Below, one piece after another: positions 35,401-43,621 of a DNA stretch of 64,000 bases. The notes below the pieces were generated by a model that was given only the letters and a program-made list of their open reading frames with translations, had not been told where the DNA came from and ran no database searches. The position numbers and the translations under genes are program-made. The stretch comes from Roseivirga pacifica (lineage in GTDB: Bacteria > Bacteroidota > Bacteroidia > Cytophagales > Cyclobacteriaceae). The stretch is from contig NZ_FOIR01000001.1 of the NCBI RefSeq assembly GCF_900111145.1, positions 751,501 through 815,500 on the forward strand. The letters are read 5' to 3'. Positions within the stretch are counted from its first letter, which is position 1. Each line of letters starts with the position of its first letter.

Positions 35401-35860
35401 AAAACGTAGTGGTAAATCGGGGAGAGAACTCTCTGAAGAGCTAGCAAAACTAGCTGCTCAGCAAGAAAGAATTAGAAATGCGCTAGAAAATTTTGAAACA
35501 GGTTTGGATGGAAATAAATTGGGCGATAAGATTGACAAACTGATTGAGCAGATGGAATTGAATGAAATGGACTTGCTCAATAAGAACGTTTCTGATCAAA
35601 CCATTGAAAGGCAACGCGACATTTTAACCCGTATGCTAGATGCTGAAAATGCCATGGAGCAACGCGGAGAGGATGAAAAACGTAAAGGAGAAACAGCCAA
35701 TGATTATGAGCTTTCAGTGCCACAATCAATGGTTGAATACCTAAAGCAAAAAGAAAAGGAAATAGAATTACTCAGAACAATACCTGCAAAACTCAACCCT
35801 TACTATAAGAAGGAAACCAACAAATACTTCAAGAAAATAAAGGAAACGAATCAGAAGTAG
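32486..35860 (+). CDS. DUF4175 family large coiled-coil membrane protein
   Basis: A 1124-residue protein. Membrane helices lie near residues 25-45, 55-75 and 155-173, followed by beta-rich domains (about 190-490). A very long helical, Gln/Glu-rich coiled coil follows (about 490-1090) with an acidic low-complexity stretch near 740-780 (repeats of QEEGAQQEEQEG type). This layout is that of the DUF4175 family, common in Bacteroidota. Function unknown; envelope-anchored. The ATPase gene begins 3 nt after its stop and ybeY and mnmG follow, so it heads a long operon-like run. Confidence 0.88.
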   Translation: MGTNADIFEQLKQYKRKYYLNKAIKGGIIWGAAILGLYLLINTIEFGARFNSTGRSILFFGFVLLILVLFYQLVGRYLLVLNRSDKQLSNEEAAKEIGKFFPEVSDKLLNLIQLESLSNQQNDLLIASIKQKSASINHVSFTSAIDYKVNRKYLKWLYPPVFVLVLLLIFIPQFITESSTRIVNFDKEFVPEAPFRFIIDKNPTAFKGEAYNFKIATEGTAVPADVYLNINNRTVKAKKEGNGSFSYRFNNLNEDVAFEVTAESITSGTVRLNVEERPNLELFDIDVNYPKYTGKEAEKIKNSGNLLIPEGTEVTWKLNTKATDIIFMHFLNAIDTLEEAKNGVFSNTKQITAPTPYSIQLQNDLSNNKDTLAFKIEVIKDQYPKITLDQYQDTVLYSELVLAGQIDDDYGFSALRVRYKFEGEESFHQQKVSINSELNSQTYYHIFKLDSSKIKAGGELQYYVEVVDNDGVNGIKASKTGTYSFKIPSKEEIAEEIDKGNQKVQQEIDKSIQQAQDLSKKIQEVDERLKTKKEMDWRDEKLMEEILQQKDDLSKKLDDLKQQNQLNNKKQDQFNEKSPEVKQKMEQLQDIMNNVLDDETKKLYEELRELLQQQSDIEEFRDKMDELNKNSSNLEDDLERTLELFKKLQFDMKMEQTLEELEEAIQDQEQLAKDTENEQNPDSKNDLLEKLEEEKRGIDDLKERIDELNELNQDRKNPEALPKDVKGDLEEIQEDQERAQEELGEEQAEEQQEGQEEGAQQEEQEGAKPSSSQRQKSAQHQQRAAQKMKEVKQSLESMQASAQMEQMQENLEHLQDLVDNLVTLSFSQETLMDEFKEIRQSDPRFVTLSQQQLKLKDDSKIIQDSLVALSERVFQISSFVMKELSEMNRQMDGAVESLKEKRVSQAIGQQQFTMTSINNLALLLDDVVQQMQNQMAQSMNGQGKGQKNKKNSPTMNGLSELQQQLSEQIKELKRSGKSGRELSEELAKLAAQQERIRNALENFETGLDGNKLGDKIDKLIEQMELNEMDLLNKNVSDQTIERQRDILTRMLDAENAMEQRGEDEKRKGETANDYELSVPQSMVEYLKQKEKEIELLRTIPAKLNPYYKKETNKYFKKIKETNQK

Positions 35861-35863
35861 TGA

Positions 35864-36265
35864 ATGAAAAACATTAGCATTGAGATCCCCTCACTTCCGG
35901 ACAATATCCGAATCGTTGAGAGCTTTGTCGACAACGCCAAAGAAAAATATGCGCTTACGGACGATCTATATGGAAACATAATGATTGCCGTGGTAGAGTC
36001 TGTAAACAACGCCATTGTTCATGGCAATAAAGCAAACAAGGAAAAAACCGTTTCACTGCAGGCCATTATGAATGAGGCAAACATACAGTTTGTCATTTCA
36101 GACCAAGGACCAGGCTTCGATTCGAATGATTTGCCTGATCCAACAGCACCTGAGAATATTGAGAACCCTGGAGGTAGAGGCATTTTCTTAATGAAGCACC
36201 TGGCAGATGAAGTAAGCTTTTCAAACGAAGGCCGCACAGTAGAACTTACCTTTTATTTAGACTAG
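35864..36265 (+). CDS. RsbW-like serine kinase/anti-sigma ATPase domain protein
   Basis: A 133-residue stand-alone GHKL ATPase of the HATPase_c_2 (RsbW/SpoIIAB) type. The N box is VESVNNAIVHGNK, the G1 box SDQGPGFD and the G2 box NPGGRGIFLMK. Such proteins phosphorylate an anti-sigma antagonist and bind sigma factors or other partners. No STAS-domain or sigma-factor gene is adjacent, so its partner is elsewhere. It sits between the DUF4175 gene (3-nt gap) and ybeY (3-nt gap). Confidence 0.9.
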   Translation: MKNISIEIPSLPDNIRIVESFVDNAKEKYALTDDLYGNIMIAVVESVNNAIVHGNKANKEKTVSLQAIMNEANIQFVISDQGPGFDSNDLPDPTAPENIENPGGRGIFLMKHLADEVSFSNEGRTVELTFYLD

Positions 36266-36268
36266 CGA

Positions 36269-36697
36269 ATGAGCGCTATCAACTTCTTCTCTGAGGATGT
36301 CTCTTTTGTGTTAAAGCAAAAAAGAATCATCCGACAGTGGGTTAACCAGATATGTACCCAATATGGGCAAAAAATAGATAGTGTGAACTTCATTTATTGT
36401 TCAGACAACTATCTACTAAAAATCAATCAAGATTACTTAGATCACGACTATTTCACCGACATCATCACCTTTGATGAACGTGAAGATTTGAGTGAACCAA
36501 TCACCGCAGATATCTTCATTTCAGTCGATAGGGTAAAGGACAATGCTAAAACTGTGGGTACAACCTTTACACAAGAACTTCACCGTGTCATGATTCATGG
36601 CATGCTCCATATGTTAGGAGAAGATGATAAGACCGAAGCTGCAAAACAGCAAATGAGAAAAAGCGAGGAAGCTTCCTTATCTTTGCTACAACTTTGA
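36269..36697 (+). CDS. ybeY: Endoribonuclease YbeY (rRNA maturation)
   Basis: A 142-residue zinc-dependent RNase that matures 16S rRNA ends and takes part in ribosome quality control. The metal site is HGMLHMLGEDD: the two histidines (about residues 111 and 115) are present, but the third ligand position, His in most bacteria, is Asp; from memory this replacement is usual in Bacteroidota. The substrate-side motif ITFDERED and the Arg before the active site are also present. Two parS sites follow immediately downstream. Confidence 0.93.
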   Translation: MSAINFFSEDVSFVLKQKRIIRQWVNQICTQYGQKIDSVNFIYCSDNYLLKINQDYLDHDYFTDIITFDEREDLSEPITADIFISVDRVKDNAKTVGTTFTQELHRVMIHGMLHMLGEDDKTEAAKQQMRKSEEASLSLLQL

Positions 36698-36716
36698 ACG
36701 TTCAGAAAACTTTAAC

Positions 36717-36732
36717 TGTTCCACGTGAAACA
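36717..36732. promoter_or_regulatory. parS site 1 (ParB-binding)
   Basis: TGTTCCACGTGAAACA matches the parS consensus TGTTnCACGTGnAACA. It lies in the 88-bp gap between ybeY and mnmG. Confidence 0.85.
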
Positions 36733-36753
36733 TTTAGAAACTAAACCTTCTTG

Positions 36754-36769
36754 TGTTCCACGTGGAACA
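36754..36769. promoter_or_regulatory. parS site 2 (ParB-binding, perfect palindrome)
   Basis: TGTTCCACGTGGAACA is a perfect 16-bp palindrome (18 bp with its flanking G and C) and a full parS consensus match. The two centres are 37 bp apart. Both lie about 4.5 kb from the proposed oriC. Confidence 0.92.
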
Positions 36770-36785
36770 CTTTGATTATATAGCT

Positions 36786-38651
36786 ATGTATCCGAATTAC
36801 GATGTGATAGTAGTGGGAGCCGGACATGCCGGATGCGAAGCAGCAAATGCCGCAGCTAAAATGGGTTCATCTGTTCTATTGATAACAATGAACATGAATA
36901 CCATTGCCCAAATGTCTTGCAACCCTGCAATGGGCGGCGTTGCCAAAGGACAAATTGTGAGAGAAATTGACGCCCTTGGCGGTATGTCTGGTATCGTATC
37001 AGACAAATCTATGATCCAATTCCGCATGCTTAATAAGTCGAAAGGCCCTGCAATGTGGAGTCCTAGGACTCAAAACGACAGAATGCGATTTGCCGAAGAA
37101 TGGAGATATGCTCTTGAGAGAAACCCTAAGGTAGACTTTTGGCAAGAAATGGTCACAGGCTTCCTAATGGATGGCAACCGTGTTACTGGCGTAAAAACGG
37201 CCATGGGTTTAGAGTTTAAAGCTAAGGCGGTAATTGTAACCTCAGGTACATTCTTAAATGGTATCATCCATATAGGTGAAAAACAGTTTGGTGGAGGTAG
37301 AACAGGCGAGAGAGCTTCTACCGGAATTACCGAACAACTCGTAGAAATTGGCTTTGAAGCAGGTAGAATGAAAACAGGTACACCACCCAGAGTGGATGGA
37401 CGAAGCCTGAACTACGATAAGATGGAAGAACAAAAAGGTGATGAAGTACCTGAAAAGTTCTCTTACCTGGATGAAACAAAGCCGCTTTCGCAACAACGCA
37501 GTTGCTACATAACCTATACCAACCCAGAAGTACACGCTACTTTAGAGAAAGGATTTGATCAATCTCCTATGTTCAACGGTCGTATTCAGGGAGTAGGCCC
37601 TCGCTATTGCCCATCAATTGAAGACAAAATCAACCGATTTGCTGAACGTAATAGACATCAAATATTTGTGGAGCCAGAAGGCTGGGATACCGTTGAAATA
37701 TATGTCAACGGATTCTCGACCTCGCTTCCAGAAGATGTGCAGTACGAAGCCATAAGAAAAATCGAAGGCTTTGAAGATGTAAAAATGTTCAGACCAGGCT
37801 ATGCCATAGAGTACGACTACTTTCCGCCAACACAATTGAACCATACCCTCGAAACCAAATTGATCGAGAACCTCTATTTCGCTGGGCAAATCAATGGAAC
37901 CACAGGTTATGAAGAGGCAGCATCTCAAGGCCTAATGGCTGGTATTAATGCGCACCTAAAGATTACTGAGCAAGAAGAATTCATTCTTACTAGATCAGAA
38001 GCATATATAGGTGTACTTATTGATGACCTTATTAATAAAGGTACCGAAGAACCATATCGCATGTTTACGTCAAGAGCAGAGCATCGCATTCTGCTGAGAC
38101 AAGACAATGCCGATTTACGCCTTACTCAAAGAGGTTACAACATTGGCCTAGCAGGAGAAGATCGTCTCAACAGTATGCTGAATAAGAAGCAACAACTCAA
38201 TCAACTAAGAAACGATTTGAACCAGAAAAAGGTAGATCCTTCAGTTGTTAATCCTTTCCTAGCTTCTCAAAACAATGCAGAAATTCAGCATAGAACCACC
38301 TTGGCCAAGTTGGTAAAGCGCCCACAAATAAGCGTTGGTTCATTGGCAAGCATAAATTCAGATACTAAAGAATATTTGGATCAGTATACGCCTCAGCTAT
38401 TAGAGCAAGCAGACATTCACATTAAGTACGAAGACTACATTGAGAAAGAATCTAAACTTGTTCAGAAGATGAATGACCTGGAAGACTTGAAGATTACAGA
38501 TAAAATCGACTTCAAAAAGATTCCAGCACTCTCATCGGAAGCACGTGAGAAACTACTGAAGATAAAACCGAAGACCATCGGACAAGCTTCTCGCATTAGT
38601 GGTGTATCGCCTGCTGATATCTCGGTGCTAATGGTTTATATGGGCAGATAG
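36786..38651 (+). CDS. mnmG: tRNA uridine-34 5-carboxymethylaminomethyl synthesis enzyme MnmG (GidA)
   Basis: A 621-residue FAD enzyme that, with MnmE, modifies the wobble uridine of several tRNAs. The FAD-binding motif VVGAGHAGCEAA is at the start; GidA signatures include MSCNPAMGGVAKGQIVREIDALGG, GTPPRVDGR and RYCPSIEDK; the C-terminal helical tRNA-binding domain ends with LKIKPKTIGQASRISGVSPADI. ATG 36786 is chosen: the frame stays open upstream to a GTG at 36753, but those extra residues (MFHVEHFDYIA) are the parS site read as protein. Its nearness to oriC is typical for gidA. Confidence 0.95.
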   Translation: MYPNYDVIVVGAGHAGCEAANAAAKMGSSVLLITMNMNTIAQMSCNPAMGGVAKGQIVREIDALGGMSGIVSDKSMIQFRMLNKSKGPAMWSPRTQNDRMRFAEEWRYALERNPKVDFWQEMVTGFLMDGNRVTGVKTAMGLEFKAKAVIVTSGTFLNGIIHIGEKQFGGGRTGERASTGITEQLVEIGFEAGRMKTGTPPRVDGRSLNYDKMEEQKGDEVPEKFSYLDETKPLSQQRSCYITYTNPEVHATLEKGFDQSPMFNGRIQGVGPRYCPSIEDKINRFAERNRHQIFVEPEGWDTVEIYVNGFSTSLPEDVQYEAIRKIEGFEDVKMFRPGYAIEYDYFPPTQLNHTLETKLIENLYFAGQINGTTGYEEAASQGLMAGINAHLKITEQEEFILTRSEAYIGVLIDDLINKGTEEPYRMFTSRAEHRILLRQDNADLRLTQRGYNIGLAGEDRLNSMLNKKQQLNQLRNDLNQKKVDPSVVNPFLASQNNAEIQHRTTLAKLVKRPQISVGSLASINSDTKEYLDQYTPQLLEQADIHIKYEDYIEKESKLVQKMNDLEDLKITDKIDFKKIPALSSEAREKLLKIKPKTIGQASRISGVSPADISVLMVYMGR

Positions 38652-38658
38652 TACATTT

Positions 38659-39528
38659 ATGACAGAGCAATTTTCTACCTGCCGCATTTGCAGTAATTCC
38701 AACCTAAAGGAACATCTTCCCATCACTGATTATTTCGGTGAAAAAGAAGTGTTCAATACAGCTATTTGTGAACAGTGCACTACCGTATATACTGTTCCCC
38801 GTCCTGACGAGGAAAACATCATAAAATACTATAAATCAAATAGTTATAAGTCTCACGGGGATAAAAAAGGTGGAATAATAGATAAGCTTTATAGTATAGC
38901 GCAACAACGTAACTTCGCTTATAAACACAAGCTTATAAACAAGTACAGTTTCGGTAAAAATTTGCTCGATTATGGTTGTGGGGCAGGAGCTTTCTTAAAC
39001 CACATGCAAACCAAAGGATATAAGGTATCTGGAGTAGAGCCAGATGCAGATGCACGAAACCATATTCCATCAAATATTCCTGTTGTTTCCGACATCAGCG
39101 AGCACAGTAAATCCAAGTTCGATGTAATAACATCTTACCATGTTATTGAACATGTTCATCAATTGATGGAAACGATGAATGCCCTATCTGACAAACTAGA
39201 TAGAAACGGTGTGTTTCACATGGCGCTTCCTAATTACAAATCGTGGGATGCACAGCATTATGGTGAACATTGGGCGGGTTACGATGTACCTCGACACCTT
39301 TACCATTTCTCTCAAAAGAGTGTCCATACACTTGCTCAAAAAACTGGTTTGAATATTGTTGCAACACATCCGCTTGTGTTTGATAGCTACTATGTAAGTT
39401 TGCTCTCGGAGGAGTACAGAACCGGAAGCAAAAACTACATAAGGGCTTTCAAGAATGGTTTCGTTTCAAACCGAAAGGCAAAGCATACCGGTGAGTACAG
39501 TAGTTTGATTTATATTTTGACAAAGTGA
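38659..39528 (+). CDS. Class I SAM-dependent methyltransferase with N-terminal Cys4 site
   Basis: A 289-residue protein. An N-terminal zinc-ribbon-like part has two Cys pairs (CRICSN and CEQC, residues 7-40). The SAM-binding motif I is LLDYGCGAGAFL (about residue 110) with acidic end of strand 2 in SGVEPDAD. The combination is typical of methyltransferases acting on sugars or of the Methyltransf_23 type; the substrate is not known. It begins 7 bp after mnmG and its stop overlaps the GTG start of the next gene. Confidence 0.87.
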   Translation: MTEQFSTCRICSNSNLKEHLPITDYFGEKEVFNTAICEQCTTVYTVPRPDEENIIKYYKSNSYKSHGDKKGGIIDKLYSIAQQRNFAYKHKLINKYSFGKNLLDYGCGAGAFLNHMQTKGYKVSGVEPDADARNHIPSNIPVVSDISEHSKSKFDVITSYHVIEHVHQLMETMNALSDKLDRNGVFHMALPNYKSWDAQHYGEHWAGYDVPRHLYHFSQKSVHTLAQKTGLNIVATHPLVFDSYYVSLLSEEYRTGSKNYIRAFKNGFVSNRKAKHTGEYSSLIYILTK

Positions 39529-41150
39529 TAAAAAGGTACAGTTTATATATTGGTTCGGTTATTTTACTAACACTAGCTTCTTGCGCACGTGTATCTTCAC
39601 CCACAGGTGGAGATGAAGATGAAATTCCACCAACATTAATTCGCTCAGTGCCCGAACCAAACCAGTTAAACTACCACGGAGATGTAATCATGTTGGAGTT
39701 TGATGAAATGGTTCAAACTAATCAGATTGAAAGCAATCTCATTATCACTCCAAAAATTGAAGGCAGCTTTAGAACCAAGGTGAACAAAACCACAGTTACC
39801 CTTACATTTCAAGAACCTTTAAAAGATAGTACAACTTATAGCCTAAACTTTGGCAATACCATACAAGACATTACAAACCGAAATGTTCCGCCAAATTTAA
39901 GCCTTAGTTTCTCAACAGGAGATTATCTCGATTCACTTAGGATAACAGGTAGCATTGTAGATTTATACAGCCAGGATCCGATAGAAGATGTATTGGTAAC
40001 GCTTTACTCAGATGAGGACACCACAAATATTCTGAATGGTTCAGCATCTTATTATACCAAAACCGACACTGCCGGACTTTTCACCTTTAATAACCTGCCC
40101 TCAAAAAACTTTCGCATTTATGCCGTTGAAGATGAAAACGGCAATAGTAAAGCCGACTCAGATGGTGAAGCTTATGGTTTTTATCCCGATACCCTAAAGC
40201 TCAATTCAAACATCAATAACGTTAACTTCTCTATACAGAAATTGAATACAAAAGATTTAAGACTGATATCTGGAAGGCACTTTGCTACTTACTACGAACT
40301 AACTTTCAACAAAGCAGTTGACTCCTTTAAACTAGTAAACCCAGCAACCGCAGTTTACAACCAAATTACTCCAGACAAAATCAGGTTTTACCAAACCACA
40401 GAGGCAATAGGTGACACAACCCAAATGATCTTTGAGGCAACAGACAGTTTAAGCGTTACACTTTTAGATACCGCCAATTATTATTTCTCGGAGTCGGAAA
40501 TTGAACCCAAAGCACTTAGCACTGAAATATTCCCAAAGACATCTTCCCTTAAACCGAATCAAGAAATCAGGTTAAGATTCGACAAGCCGATTAAGGACTT
40601 TCTACCCGATAGTGCTTTTTACTACATCGATAGTACCAACATAGTGAGTCTTAAGAATACCGCCTTTGCTTGGAACTATAACCGTACTGAGATTACATGG
40701 CCAATTAATATTACAGACTACATCACTGAGCCACAACAAACACTTAAACTACAGCTGAGACCACAGACTTTTATTAGTTACGACTTAGATACAACAAAGC
40801 TCATCGAAAAGCCATTTACCATTGCCAACAAAGATGAAGCTGCCATTATTAGAGGTAGCGTTACTTCCACGAGTGATAACATCATTGTACAATTACTCAA
40901 TGCTTCCAACCTTAACGTCATCTCAGAAACCACCAATAAACAGTTTGTATTTGATTACCTACCAGCCGGCAAGTACATGGTAAGAGTTATTGAAGACTTA
41001 AACCAAAATGGCAAATGGGACATTGGCAATATACTTACCAACACACCTCCAGAACCAGTCACTTTCTACTTTGACACCTATTACAAAACGAGCGAAATAG
41101 AAGTTCGTAAGTTTTGGGAGCGCGACAAAATCGACATTCTCCTACGTTGA
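39525..41150 (+). CDS. Ig-like domain lipoprotein (Big_5 type)
   Basis: A 541-residue lipoprotein with lipobox ASC (Cys at about residue 20). The mature start SPTGGDEDEIPPTLI is typical of this Bacteroidota family, followed by a bacterial Ig-like domain (about residues 35-130, with FDEMV and NFGNTIQDI) and repeated beta-sandwich regions, including a carboxypeptidase-regulatory-like segment (ITGSIVDLYSQDPIEDVLV). Probably a surface or periplasmic structural protein. GTG start at 39525 overlaps the methyltransferase stop. It is the last gene before the proposed oriC. Confidence 0.86.
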   Translation: MIKRYSLYIGSVILLTLASCARVSSPTGGDEDEIPPTLIRSVPEPNQLNYHGDVIMLEFDEMVQTNQIESNLIITPKIEGSFRTKVNKTTVTLTFQEPLKDSTTYSLNFGNTIQDITNRNVPPNLSLSFSTGDYLDSLRITGSIVDLYSQDPIEDVLVTLYSDEDTTNILNGSASYYTKTDTAGLFTFNNLPSKNFRIYAVEDENGNSKADSDGEAYGFYPDTLKLNSNINNVNFSIQKLNTKDLRLISGRHFATYYELTFNKAVDSFKLVNPATAVYNQITPDKIRFYQTTEAIGDTTQMIFEATDSLSVTLLDTANYYFSESEIEPKALSTEIFPKTSSLKPNQEIRLRFDKPIKDFLPDSAFYYIDSTNIVSLKNTAFAWNYNRTEITWPINITDYITEPQQTLKLQLRPQTFISYDLDTTKLIEKPFTIANKDEAAIIRGSVTSTSDNIIVQLLNASNLNVISETTNKQFVFDYLPAGKYMVRVIEDLNQNGKWDIGNILTNTPPEPVTFYFDTYYKTSEIEVRKFWERDKIDILLR

Positions 41151-41517
41151 TAACTGTGGATTAACAGTGTGGATATTCATTACAACACTGTGAATTACTT
41201 TCGCGTTATACCCACAGGTCAATAAGTTCATGTACCTGTCAAAAGTTTGAATCTTCAATACACATTTCGTGTACTAAATATTCACACTCTAAAAACAGTT
41301 GTAATCTTATCCACCAAAACCCTGAGTTGTAAACATCCTAAAATTATTAATTGATTTTCAATCACTTATAATTGAATAGAATGTGGACAAACAAATATTA
41401 TTCAACATACCATTCACCTAATGTGAATACCAACTGTGGATTAAAAAGTTATTCACAAATCCACAGCCCTAGTAAATAATGATAATTTTAAATAATCTTA
41501 AATAATATAATATAAGC
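41151..41517. other. Proposed chromosomal replication origin (oriC)
   Basis: This 367-bp gap has no gene and many DnaA-box-like 9-mers. Plus-strand type: TTATCCACC 41307-41315, TTATTCACA 41449-41457. Minus-strand type: TGTGGATTA 41155-41163 and 41435-41443, TGTGGATAT 41168-41176, TGTGGACAA 41382-41390, TGTGAATAC 41422-41430, TGTGAATTA 41189-41197. Each is one or two changes from TTATCCACA. An almost pure A/T stretch (about 41472-41515) at the right end is a likely unwinding element. The two parS sites and mnmG 4.4 kb to the left support the call. dnaA and dnaN are not in the window, which is usual in this phylum. Confidence 0.82.
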
Positions 41518-43365
41518 GTGTTGAAAGTGTTAATAAAGTCTCTTACCATATCGCTCTTACTTCTTTTGATTTTTAATCCGCATACTTTTGCACAGGATGT
41601 TGAAAGCATTGCGCTCGCAAATGAGTATTACATACAAGGGGATTATGAGAAAGCAAAAACTGAATTTGAAAAGCTTTCGCGAGACAAAAGAAATCTACCA
41701 CTTATTCACGACAACTATTTGAAACTGCTTACACAGGAAAAGGAATTTGCCGATGCCGAAAAACATATCGAGAAAATTCTAAAAGAATACCCACACAATT
41801 TTCGGTACGAGTTAGACTTAGCAGTGCTTTACCAAAACCAAGGAGAGAAAGAAAAAGCAGAAACTACCTTTAAAGAATTAATCGATCGAATAACCACCGA
41901 GGCGGTAGATGAAAGCAATACCAACAAAGTGAGAATATTAGCGCAGTCCTTTTACGAAAAGAACCTGCGTCCTTATGCACTGCAAACTTACTTAGAAGGA
42001 AGAAGGAAACTTGGTGTAGAGGATTTGTTTTCGCTAGAGCTAGCAAATGTTTATAGAATTATGAACAGAAAGCAGCTGATGATAACGGAGTATTTGAATT
42101 TTTCACGGTCTCAACCAAATAACATCGGTCATGTAAAGAACTCGCTGCAGCGTTTACTCATTGAGCCAGAAGATTTAGATACCCTGGAAATTACCCTTTA
42201 TGACTTCATGCAGCAGGAAGCGGGTAATCCGATTTATAATGACCTACTTATTTGGACTCATTTACAGCAAAAAAATTTTTCAGGCGCTTTGCGCCAAGCC
42301 CGTGCTTTAGATAGGCGATTGCAAGATGATGGAAAGAATATTCTTAATGTCGGAATGATTGCCTTTCGCAATGAAGATTTTAAAACCGCTGACAAAGCAT
42401 TTGATTACGTTCTAAGCGACTTTCCGGATAGTCCGAATAGAAGACTTGCAGAACGGTACTCGCTGCTCTCTAGAGAGGAAGTATTAAAGAGCTCCTACCC
42501 TTTAGATACCGGTGCCATCCGTTCGCTCATCACAGACTATGAAAACTACAAAGAGAATTCTAGAGATGTTTTTGCCGCAATGGATGCGCAAAGAAGAGTT
42601 GCGTTATTACAAGCTTTTCAGCTCAATGAAATAGATACGGCCATCGCTACGCTTACCGATCTGGTCAGTCAGCCTGTAGGAAAACACCGTGTAATTGCCG
42701 AAGCAAAAATGGATTTGGCAGATATTTACCTGCTAGATGAACAACCTTGGGAAAGTATTCTGCTTTATGGTCAAGTAGAACGTATGTTTAAAGACGAACC
42801 GCTAGGATATGAGGCTAAGTTAAAAAGTGCTAAACTCTCTTACTACAAGGGGGAATTTGAACTAGCGCAGGGTCATTTGGATATTCTGAAATTGGCCACC
42901 TCTAGAGAAATTGCCAACGATGCCATTGACCTGAGCATTTTAATCAAGAACAATACGGTTTTCGATTCAACGGATGTAGCCATGCAACAATATGCCAATA
43001 TTGAATTGCTACTTTTTCAGAATTTAAAGACTGAAGCTTTGCAGGAAATTGACACCATGATGATGAAATATGCAAACCATTCTCTTAATGATGAGCTTTT
43101 ATACCTCAAGGCTAATACACTAAGAGAATTGGGTAGATCGGAAGAGGCTCTGGCTTCGCTGAACGAGATTAACACCACGCATTATTATGAGATTTTGGGA
43201 GACGATGCCCAATTCTTAACCGGAGTTATTTATCAAGACGATTTAAATGACACCGAAAAGGCAATGGAAACGTATACCCAACTTTTGAAAAAATTTCCCG
43301 GAAGTATATTTGTTTCTGAAGCTAGAAAAAGACTGAGGGAACTCCGTGGCGATTTCTCAAACTAA
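41518..43365 (+). CDS. Tetratricopeptide-repeat protein, exported
   Basis: A 615-residue protein with a signal peptide (residues 1-26, ending TFAQ) and TPR-type helical repeats over most of its length. Clear units include ALANEYYIQGDYEKAKTEFEKL (shown in part), the segment around AVLYQNQGEKEKAETTF, and the last repeats near residues 520-610 (LRELGRSEEALASL). Such periplasmic TPR proteins scaffold complexes in Bacteroidota; no partner is evident. The start is a GTG right at the edge of the AT-rich part of oriC. The small gene at 43384 follows after 18 bp. Confidence 0.85.
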   Translation: MLKVLIKSLTISLLLLLIFNPHTFAQDVESIALANEYYIQGDYEKAKTEFEKLSRDKRNLPLIHDNYLKLLTQEKEFADAEKHIEKILKEYPHNFRYELDLAVLYQNQGEKEKAETTFKELIDRITTEAVDESNTNKVRILAQSFYEKNLRPYALQTYLEGRRKLGVEDLFSLELANVYRIMNRKQLMITEYLNFSRSQPNNIGHVKNSLQRLLIEPEDLDTLEITLYDFMQQEAGNPIYNDLLIWTHLQQKNFSGALRQARALDRRLQDDGKNILNVGMIAFRNEDFKTADKAFDYVLSDFPDSPNRRLAERYSLLSREEVLKSSYPLDTGAIRSLITDYENYKENSRDVFAAMDAQRRVALLQAFQLNEIDTAIATLTDLVSQPVGKHRVIAEAKMDLADIYLLDEQPWESILLYGQVERMFKDEPLGYEAKLKSAKLSYYKGEFELAQGHLDILKLATSREIANDAIDLSILIKNNTVFDSTDVAMQQYANIELLLFQNLKTEALQEIDTMMMKYANHSLNDELLYLKANTLRELGRSEEALASLNEINTTHYYEILGDDAQFLTGVIYQDDLNDTEKAMETYTQLLKKFPGSIFVSEARKRLRELRGDFSN

Positions 43366-43367
43366 GC

Positions 43368-43375
43368 TACATTTG
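43368..43375 (+). promoter_or_regulatory. Bacteroidota-type -7 element (TACATTTG)
   Basis: TACATTTGCA lies 9 nt before the ATG of the 66-residue protein, which would give a nearly leaderless transcript. Candidate only. Confidence 0.4.
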
Positions 43376-43383
43376 CATCCCTT

Positions 43384-43584
43384 ATGGCTAAGTCTTTCAA
43401 CAACATTCGCGTAGGCAAGAAATTTCGAATGATCAATTTTGGAGAAACTTTTGAGTTCGAGATAATTGAAATTATGGGAGATGGCGACTGCCGACTGAAG
43501 GACATTCACACCCTTGAACCATATAATTTGAACGATCTTGTTATGTATGGAAAAGGCGAAGATTTTGATATATCTGAGCTTTAA
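43384..43584 (+). CDS. Small conserved hypothetical protein (66 aa)
   Basis: A 66-residue acidic soluble protein, probably a small beta-barrel: it alternates hydrophobic and charged residues in strands (GKKFRMIN, FEFEIIEIMGDGDCRLKDI) and ends with an acidic tail (GKGEDFDISEL). The pattern suggests an SH3-like or Tudor-like fold, but I do not recognise a named family. Its position 18 bp after the TPR gene and its own TACATTTG element support expression. Confidence 0.72.
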   Translation: MAKSFNNIRVGKKFRMINFGETFEFEIIEIMGDGDCRLKDIHTLEPYNLNDLVMYGKGEDFDISEL

Positions 43585-43621
43585 CTCAAAATTAACCCTT
43601 GTTTAAAACTGCCGTAATCGC

